A DNA stretch of 64,000 nt from Trichobilharzia regenti (lineage: Eukaryota; Platyhelminthes; Trematoda; Strigeidida; Schistosomatidae), in assembly GCA_944472135.2 (NCBI GenBank), contig OX235264.1:93754319-93818318 (forward strand). Direction: 5' to 3'. A program made the translations under genes and the position numbers. Under the pieces are notes generated by a model. It worked only from the letters and a program-made list of their open reading frames with translations, ran no database searches and was not told where the DNA came from. This document shows positions 55,641 through 64,000 of this stretch, one piece after another. The first letter of the stretch is position 1. Every line of letters starts with the position of its first letter.

Positions 55641-57959
55641 TCACTAGTATATAAAGAGACGTTCAGCAAATAGCAGTGAAATGAATTTGAATTCAGAGAA
55701 AGCAAATGATTCAGCATTGCATAGATACATGGGAGACGTGAAAGGAACACAAAAACCACAATATGGAGACCAGAAGTAGCGCAACATGGAAAATTCGTGC
55801 AAATGGTGGTTTGAAGATAAGGTGTACATAATTTCAATATGTAGAAATGCCGAATTCCAAATTACCTTTCCTTTACCCCGTCTTCTGACGTTACAAATAC
55901 ACTGATACATACTCATCCGAAATCCATTCGCACTGCATAAACTACTCAAACGGTCAAAACCGTCTTCCACAATACCAATATGTCTTAAAACTGGTTTGAA
56001 GAAGGCTGAAGTCAAAAGCAGATATATTCGCCCTTTAAAATGTTATCCGGTCAAGACTCAGATCATAGAAATCACATTTATTCTGTGTGACCAATGATGA
56101 AACAGTGGCTAAAGAAAATACTGACCGATTTCCACTGTATTAAATAGTTTTGTCTGAACATACAAAATTTGAGACTCGTTTGAGGATCAGAATCTTAATG
56201 TGATGATGACTGCATGGCTAGCTATTTGTCGTGCACAGACGACAAGATGCAACACGACGGCGTACTGAGTAGAAAAGATGCTTGACTGCAAACTTCTGGC
56301 TTAATGAGTCGTCGTAAGTGTATAGTGTTGTAAAAAAACAACACTGGAGAAATTATTTACCGCTTTAGGGGACTTTCTAGTGAGCTCAACAAAAGAAAAA
56401 GTATGTAAATAAAAATCCAAGTTAATGAGGTGCTAGTGTAACGGTACATTATAAAAAATACAGCAATGAGTTATATTAATTAAATGGTTACTTGGATATA
56501 CAGTTAAAGTCCATGACTACAAATTATTGATATAATCCACTGCTGGAGTCGTGTATGCTGGTAGATGTATGCCAGTGGTAGAATAGTCTTAGGATGAGGA
56601 TAAAAGGTTCCTGGAAAAATCCAAAGTATGCCGCATGTTTATTAGTGAAGCATCTAGATGGTATAGACTAGTAAGAAGACGAAATGGCTAACAGTACACT
56701 GTATTTAAGATTGTACTAGGAAGTCATCTGCATTCCGACATAAATCGTTTTAAGAGAAAGTTATGTACAATGTCTGTAATTTCAACATCTAACCAGAGTG
56801 TACAGTCATATTATTACTTACTCCACACCGCCACACGCTCTTCGCAATCTCAAAAATCAGTAAAAGCTGTGGAAGTTCCGATTAAAATACGAATTGGGCA
56901 TTTGGAGTAAAAGGACCTTACCATCATGATTACGGTAACTGGCTTCGGAATCGTTATGATTAATTCCGAATTTTTATTGGACTCAAGTTATAAGATGATC
57001 TGGACTAGGGTTTTTTGTCCATTAATCAAGTCCTTGGACATTTTATGTGACCTAAGCAAGTACCTTTCAGTGGTAGAGTTAGAGGCTTTAACACCAAATT
57101 ATTCAAATCAAAAACTATTAATTAAAAAAACAGATTTGAGTTTTGGGTTACCAGTTAGAATTGGATATTATATACAACGTCATATATGAAGGGAGTGTCA
57201 TCTAAACGGACTAGCAACTGAAGGTTGAGACATGATGTACTGAAAAATAACTGATCCGTAACGTGAACTGGTAGGATCTGGAAAGATAGGGCAGCGGAGT
57301 TCTACTTGTACTCTGATCGTATAAACTGAATACCTCCACACACCCTGACCGTTCCGGGTCACGAGTGCTCAAAATCAATAAGTTCTAAGCTAGGACGAAA
57401 ATGCTAGCAGAGCTCTGTAATTTTCCGCGATTATCCATATGGATTCTATTTGAGAAGAAATCCACCTTTACGCAAACATCCCATACATATTTAAATGTGA
57501 ACATTGTTAGTGGCTTTCGAATACGAAGAAGACAAGTTATAAATGATACGCCTATACTACAGAAAGATTGGAGTGAAGTTAACAGTCTAAAGTCCGAAAC
57601 TGGAGTCCGCACAGTATGAGCTTCCTACTGCCATTTCTTTCCTACTGAATTTCTGTGTGATACTTTCGGGCTTCTCTACCCATCTTCACAGCCTCAAATT
57701 CCACCTCTGTAGCAGGTTTATCATCATGCCTTCAAATGACCAAGACTCGTTAAACTGATAGGTGGTCCTTTTCTGTGACATCGGAGTTCGGTTGAATGTC
57801 AAGGCAGTCATTGGGAATGGCAACTTCCGTGAATACTGTCTCGTAATAACTCCAACAACTCTGATGCTGGGAAATTCCAGTCGCCCAACTGGCGCACTAA
57901 TTCACCTACACCTTACGAAAATTTTAAACTCACTAAAGACTCAATGCCATGTCGAAGAT
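55641..57959. other. Intergenic, nothing recognised
   Basis: 2.3 kb with only short open frames (55644-56015 minus, 56926-57189 plus, 57401-57619 plus) that resemble no family. A weak hammerhead-like AGCTAGGACGAAAA near 57390 may be a SINE1 relic. Confidence 0.3.
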
Positions 57960-59090
57960 GTAGCCATGTGAGTGTGTCAAGCGTCACAAAAACCTATCTC
58001 GCCACCCAACTCTCTATAGAAGATTCTGTCTCCTTTAAATTTAAGTAAACCAACTGCTACAGACGCGCATGAAAATAAAATACCCTCAAATAATAACGCT
58101 GCTCCTTGTGAACCCCGCAATGAATCATCTACGGATACAGATTTAGACGCATCTTCAGAGTTATGCTCACTAGGTGCCTTCACACAATAAACCTTTGAGA
58201 GCTGTTGTGGAGAGACTGAATTTCAACCCGGATAAGTTATTAGCCGTTGGTGACACCGAACAAGTGATTATAAGACAGTGGGTGGATGCCCTCTGTGGTC
58301 TCTTATACGATGTATTCCAGCACTCCATATACTCAGAAAAACTCCTTAGGAAGAAAAAAGTTATGCTTTCTAATGACTTTAAGGGTGAATATAGGCCAGA
58401 TGCGATAAACTGTAGACCACATCATTACTCTCAGATATGTCATAACTCTGGAGATCCTGGTAAACATTTACATCAGGAATTACTTTGATGGGAACAACAC
58501 TCTTGATGAAGCTTAGCACGGTTTCTGTAGGGTTGAGTCCCGTGACACAAAACCACTACTAGCACAGAATAAATGCATAATTTCTTGTGGTATGAGTTCT
58601 CCAGCACACGCCATATTCCTTGATTTTGTGAAAGAACTTGACATGGTTAAACGTAATGTCCTTCCTAACATATCCATATAAGATTACTTCGGTCATGTTA
58701 AGTAAACAACCTATATGGTAAGGAATTTTGTACTGAAGCCATTCTCTCAGATCATCTAGGCAAATTTCTACCTCTAGAGTCTCACGCGGTTCCATTCTGT
58801 GATTTTGGATGCTTTTAATATCCGTCAGTGACCTGTCTTCTGAAATTTCATTAGGCTGAAAATGTAAAGACTTAGAGAGTAATGAAATGTTTCGGTGACG
58901 CACACAAACTGCAGGCAGATCTGAGAACATTAGAAGACAAAGCACAGAGCCGTGGAATGTTTTCAAGAGATAAAAATTGTCTATCTTCGAATCCCAACAC
59001 CGTAGTAAGCGGCTTACTCCCAGTGTCACAACAACTTGTCCTGTGCAGAGTCAGAGTACGAATTAAGACAAAAGAACTAAGTGCATAGGC
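57960..59090 (+). pseudogene. CR1-type LINE RT fragment
   Basis: Shifting plus frames give DTEQVIIRQWVDALCGLLYD and VFQHSIYSEKL (58240-58340), a QHGFCR-like box near 58510, HAIFLDFVKELDMVKRNVLP near 58600-58670 (the FLDF-K-x-D-MV RT motif) and LQADLRTLEDKAQSRGM near 58905. These occur in RT order. Many stops; no intact domain. Confidence 0.6.
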
Positions 59091-59804
59091 ACATTACTCA
59101 GGTTACGTCACCAGCATGCATTTGTTTACACGCCTTCCATGTAGAAGTTTAGGTGAATTGGTTAAAAATCAAACATGTGAGCAACCTTCGCAGAATGTTG
59201 TCTCACTCTTCCGATTACACTGCCTACACACTTTTTAATAATTAGCTTTTTCATTTGTCATACTGAATTCACATATTCGCAGTTAATTACGTGATTATCC
59301 AGTTTCCCACCATAATAGATGACTAACGACTGACAGAGATTTACATCGTCCACAGAAGTGTCGCGGTATTATCACCGTATACTACGAGTTAACTATAACC
59401 ATCGTTCCATACTACGCTCTTCGGGATCACCCAAAGTTGTGATAAGCGACAGGTTCCACAAACTTGACGGAAGCTTATCAAAGACCGAAACCCCACGTGT
59501 CACTTCCTAGGAGCGTGTTGGCTTAGATTTGCTCGGGAAAGACATATTGTATATTGGACCTCAAGGTCGAAAAGCGCCTCATATGTCAGTTGCGTTACTG
59601 CGTTTCGTTGATCGGTTGCACTGGAAGAGGTTTTAGTGGTGCGTGTAATTTCTTCGCAGCTTATATTATGTGTGCTTAAATTAATTTTTCATTTATTACA
59701 CAGATAAGTACTTAGGTATTTGTTCTCGGGTTTTGATAATAACTGACCAGTAAATATATTAAAACTGACGTAAGTTGGGAAACTGGTTGGTGTATTTGAA
59801 CGGC
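59091..59804. other. Intergenic, nothing recognised
   Basis: No supported feature. Confidence 0.3.
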
Positions 59805-59965
59805 ATGTGTGAGTTACTTGATATGATTATGAGTAATGGTTTGTGCTCGAGACGTCATCAGTTAATACTACTGTGGAACACTGTGTGATTTATCAAAATA
59901 TAATCTTATCCATTGTGGAGTTATACTCTACCACAGTGCCCAAGTTTCATACTTATATCATATAA
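59805..59965 (+). repeat. Solo fragment of the PLE-A terminal repeat
   Basis: Matches the reverse complement of 1298-1445 (GTGAGTTACTTGATATGATT, ACACTGTGTGATTTATC, ATACTCTACCACAGTGCCCA), including the outer 50 bp missing from 6231-6513. No PLE ORF is attached. Confidence 0.7.
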
Positions 59966-60559
59966 TTTCTGCTTCGCTTTTGATGTGCCTATAGATTGGA
60001 TGCCGGGCTTATGCAATCACTCTAGATTTTTGTAGTACTTTCTCAAATTCACTATTTAAAATAGTTCACTGCATTAAATAATGAGAAGAGATGCAATAAT
60101 ATATTTCTTTATTGGTAAGAAACTATGTAGAAAAATGGCATTCGTGGTGTTCATTTTTGTCACACACATGGCATAGTTTGTTCCTCTATCTTGTTTTCCA
60201 CTTTCTTCCATTCGTTACTTTTAACACTTTGAGAGATACATTTTAGCTTATCAAGCGCTTTATTCAGTGTGATAACAGACTTTAGCAGCTATTAAGCGGT
60301 TAGTTTTTCTTTGTACCTTCCAAGATGGCTGTACTAAAGCTGGTTCCTGTGTCTGTTCGTATAGATGTCAGTTACTTACCACGACTGCTGAGATAAACAT
60401 TATCTATTCCGTTTAGTGGTCGTAGTCGTCAAATGAAACAGATAATAGAGGATAATGGGCTGTTGTGGCCTGTGTTAATCCTTGCATTATGTATCTGTAT
60501 AGAGATCTAAGTTCTCTTTGAAAGCGGTCACTGACTGAGCTGATACTAATTGATCGGGT
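59966..60559. other. Intergenic, nothing recognised
   Basis: No supported feature. Confidence 0.3.
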
Positions 60560-61515
60560 GAGGAGTCCCAGCAGTCGGTAACTTTGAGTGAGAATCTAGT
60601 TTCTACACGTGTCTTATTCGTCCGCGATTTGAGCACCCTTTGTTGTGACCTTTCATAGGAACCGAGTATGGGAGAAAAGGTTAAAAAAGTTAATCCTCAA
60701 ATCGACATTTAAAATACGGTATACTGAAATTAAATCAACCCTCTTCCTTTGGTATGATAAATGGAAGGGGTTCAAATGTTGTCCTCTTCTCAAAAGGAAA
60801 GTGTCGATACTAGTGACTAATTTAGTTCCTGCTCTTTTTAAAAGTATGGAATAGCCGCTTGTACTCAGCAGTTCGTTTACATATATTAGAAACGCCAAGG
60901 ACCCAACAAAGTTCCCACTCCGACAATACACCATTAACTTAATTTTTTGCTTCTACCCAGTAAGTAGTCTCGAAGCCACTCACACAGTGACTAGTCTAAT
61001 CCAAAGCTTTTTGGTCTACTGAGACCTGATTAGGACACCTTATCAGATGCTTTACTAAGGTCGTAAAAACAACATCTAGTAATCGGTTTATGCCTCTGGC
61101 TTCTACCCAGTGTTCCTAAGCTAACAGTAAGTTTGTTAGGCAGTGTCGTCGTGATCAGCATCCACGCTGTTCTTTCTCTAGTAGGCTATATTTCCCCTTA
61201 TGAGCACGTAGCTAATCCTCTACTATTCTTTCTAATACCTTTGCTATAATACGAGTAAGACTTACTGGCACGCAGTGAGATACCAACTGCCTGTTCCTCT
61301 CTTTGAAGGTGGGGCTTATAATTGCATCCTTCCAGTTCCTAGGCAACCAAGCCTGAGCCAGAGAAATCCTAACAGTGTCCGTAAGTGGTAAGTACATTAT
61401 ATCCGCTGAGGAAACTATCAGTCTAGTGTGGGATGTCAGGCTCTAGTGACCTACCCTGCTTCAGTTTAGATAACAGTTTAAGAATCACTGCGTCATCCGC
61501 CGTATTTAGTGGTAA
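60560..61515 (-). pseudogene. CR1-type LINE RT fragment with internal deletion
   Basis: The minus strand reads AWLPRNWKDAIISPTFKERN and VSLTRIIAKVLERIVED (61212-61397), then FLIYVNELLSTSGYSIL, then directly LLKRAGTKLVTSIDTFLLRR and HLNPFHLSYQRKRVDLISVY, the C-terminal motif. The palm segment between is missing. The RTE copy to the right inserted into its upstream end. Confidence 0.65.
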
Positions 61516-64000
61516 CGACAGTTGCACACGAAATGCACACGAAACCTCTCTATTACTCACTCATCTTTGTCTTCATCTTCATCTCTATCATCTTGCCTTC
61601 CTTCCACTGATGCAACTCCTCGACTTGATAGCTCTCCACTTCCTCTCCACTCTGCGTCCACTAAAAACGATGGAAGCCAAAAAACCACCACCGACAGCCT
61701 CTTAAAGCCGCGCCACCAATTTCATATAGGAGCTCTTAATGTTAGGACACTTTGCCAAATAGGACAACAAGCATCACTAGCCAAGACCCTGGCATCACGA
61801 GCCATTGATGTATGCTGTGTTTCAGAAACACGCATACAAGACCCAAGTGTGGTTATTCACCTAACCCCACCTGGCCAACAGGTTGAATCTGCAAAATTCA
61901 CCTTGAGGGTGTCAGGAGATGCCACAGCTAGTTCACGAGGATTAGCTGGCGTAGGGATAGCTTTGAGTACTAGGGCAGAAAAGACATTGCTTGACTGGAT
62001 CCCGGTAGATAGCCGAATGTGTGCTGTCCGCCTGAACGGATCAGTAAGAAGGAGGAAGGACTGCACTACTCGCCGATGCCTTTTCGTAATCTCCGCCTAC
62101 GCCCCCACTGACTGCAGTTCAGATGAAACGAAGGATGAGTTCTACCAAAAGCTGTCTAGTTTGGTGCGAAAGGCTAAACGCTCAGACATAGTCGTTCTAG
62201 CTGGTGACTTTAACGCTCAAGTAGGGAAATTGTGTCAATCTGAGAAGGATGTCGGTGGCACCTATGGAGCTCCGTGCCAGCGAACCGACAACGGTGACCG
62301 TCTCCTACAGTTCTGCTCTGATAATCATTTGTTTCTTGTAAGCACTAACTTTAAACACAAGGAGAGACACTGTTTGACTTGGAGACCCCCTTCATCAAAC
62401 CAACGCTGGACACAAATAGACCACATAGCAATAAGCTATCGTTGGCGTGGGTCGGTAGGAGATTGTCGCTCCTTCTGGAACACGTGCGTAGATACCGACC
62501 ATGCACTGGTCCGCGCTCGGGTGTGCTTACGACTGAACGGACGTAGGAAACAGCTGGCGGTAAAACCATCACGTCCCCAGCTCGATCAGGAAACTAAATC
62601 CGTATTTCAGGAAGAACTAGCTAAACACATATCTGTGTTCGACAGCTGTGCTCACCCTGAAGAAGCTTGGAAAAATATCCAGGCAGCCATAGATACAGCT
62701 GTAAAAGCTGTGAATAAGGTAAACCCAAAGGTGAGTAAAAACCACTGGATCTCCACCGCCTCATCCGAACTGATAGATGCTAGAAGACTTATTCCGGCGA
62801 GCTCCGAATTCAATGAGGAGCGAAAGCTGCACAAGAGGAAACTTACGAAAAGTCTCCGCAAGGACCGTGAACAGTGGTGGGCGACAAAAGCCAAAGAGAT
62901 GGAGAAAGCTTCGAGGATAGGCAACACCAGGCAACTCTTTGGACTCATCAGGGAAACGGGTGGGAGAAGACAAATCATTAGTGAGACAATCTCGGAAAAA
63001 AATGGCACTATAATTAGCTCCCAGGATAGACGACTGGATCGTTGGAAAGAGCATTATGAGGAGCAGTTTAATTTGCCCACAGCCACGCTCAACCTTCCGA
63101 GCATCCAACACCTCCCTGAATGGGATATAAACACAGGTCCTCCGTCACTAACTGAGGTTACTAAAGCTGTCACCAATCTGAAACTAGGCAAAGCAGCGGG
63201 ACCTGATGGAATGACTCCAGAGGTATTTAAGTACGGTGGAGACAGCTTACTGTCCGGATTAACTGAGGTACTAGGCAGCGTCTGGGAATCAGAAGAAGTC
63301 CCATCGGGTTGGTGTAAGTCACTGATTATCCCCATATACAAGAAGGGAGACAAGTCTTCCTGTGATAATCACAGAGGGATTAGCTTGACTAATATAGTAT
63401 CTAAAGTCTTAGGCTCAATAATCATGCGTAGACTGAGTGGTGCTCGGGAAGCACAAACACGAGAGAGCCAGGCAGGCTTTAGACCAGGAAGAGGGTGTAT
63501 TGATCATATCTTCACCCTCCGACAGATTCTAGAACATAGGCATTCCTACCGGCGTCCAACAGTCATTATATTTCTTGACCTAAAGGCAGCATTCGACTCT
63601 GTCGATCGGGAAGTTCTCTGGAGATGCTTGGCTGTAAAGGGAATTCCGAGAAAATATATTGCACTGATTAAGGCACTCTACTCGTACTCATACAGCCAGG
63701 TGAGGGCTTACGGCGAGCTGTCATCTGAACTGATGACGACCAGTGGTGTCCGTCAAGGATGCCCATTATCTCCTTTTCTATTCAACTTCATCATAGATGT
63801 GTTAATGGACTTAACCCTAGGTGACTTCAGCGATTCAGGGATTGACTTGCTACCGGGGAATAATCTCGTTGACTTGGAATATGCAGACGATATAGTCCTT
63901 CTAGGCGAAGACGCTGACGAAATGCAGAGTCTTCTAAACACCTTGAGCAGCAATCTACGAATGTTTGGCATGCGATTCGCTCCCGCCAAATGCAAGATGA
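61516..64000 (+). CDS. RTE-E: uninterrupted endonuclease-RT frame, runs off the window
   Basis: The frame is open for 828 codons from 61516 to the last base. Counting from there: endonuclease motifs ALNVRTLCQIGQQ (Asn 75), CVSETRIQDPS (Glu 104), VVLAGDFNAQVG (Asp 231), QIDHIAISYRWRG and DTDHALV (His 329); then the linker SLRKDREQWWATKAKEMEKA; then the RT FRPGRGCIDHIFTLRQ, FLDLKAAFDSVDRE (Asp 688), SGVRQGCPLSPFLFNF (near 748) and LEYADDIVLL (789-798). All catalytic residues are present. No in-frame ATG precedes the Asn motif, so the 5' end is probably truncated. Best preserved of the RTE copies here; the C-terminus and 3' UTR lie beyond the window. Confidence 0.9.

Noticed and set aside
57385..57619. 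Hammerhead-like AGCTAGGACGAAAA as a ribozyme
   Set aside because: The CUGANGA box and stems I and III cannot be found around it.

Overview
This window looks like nuclear DNA of a blood fluke (Schistosoma or a close relative). It is AT-rich, with a spliced metazoan gene carrying very long introns and dense relics of the retroelement types known from schistosomes. These are RTE-type non-LTR elements with a GACA-rich 3' tail, CR1-type LINEs, Penelope-like elements (PLEs) with a GIY-YIG domain, and tRNA-derived SINEs carrying a hammerhead ribozyme. The genus is inferred; no database search was possible.

The only host gene I can support is an RWDD2-type gene (RWD domain plus DUF1115) on the + strand. 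It has three coding exons: 571-747, 7805-8278 and 40690-40968, all phase 0, giving a predicted 309-residue protein. Intron 1 (7.1 kb) holds a nested set: a + strand RTE copy was split by a PLE (14-bp target-site duplication), and that PLE was split by a second RTE copy (12-bp duplication). A hammerhead SINE sits in the same PLE (15-bp duplication). Intron 2 (32.4 kb) holds PLE, CR1 and SINE fragments and the main feature of the window.

That feature is a giant inverted repeat. The left arm is 14362-25123 and the right arm 25139-37008, with a 15-bp spacer. From the centre outward each arm carries, in mirror image, an uninterrupted 617-codon PLE ORF (PLE-I), a frameshifted relative (PLE-II), a third PLE in the opposite orientation (PLE-III), the 5' end of an RTE element (RTE-C), unidentified sequence and a CR1 element. 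The arms look almost identical. I found a 4-bp microsatellite difference, a 3-bp indel, a few base changes and one large difference: the right arm has 1,164 bp of RTE sequence where the left has about 50 bp. The centre falls on a 13-bp stem that appears to be native PLE-I coding sequence, which suggests fold-back at a pre-existing hairpin. Smaller inverted duplications occur at 7.3, 10.05, 13.7, 19.0 and 22.8 kb.

From 41 kb to the end there is no supported host gene. The region holds SINEs, fragments of a second LINE family (LINE2), a broken RTE copy (43.6-47.1 kb), CR1 fragments, a 131-bp tandem duplication and, at the right edge, an RTE copy whose endonuclease-RT frame is open from 61516 to the last base. 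Nearly all coding sequence here is therefore mobile-element protein, most of it broken; the host contributes one small gene stretched across about 40 kb.
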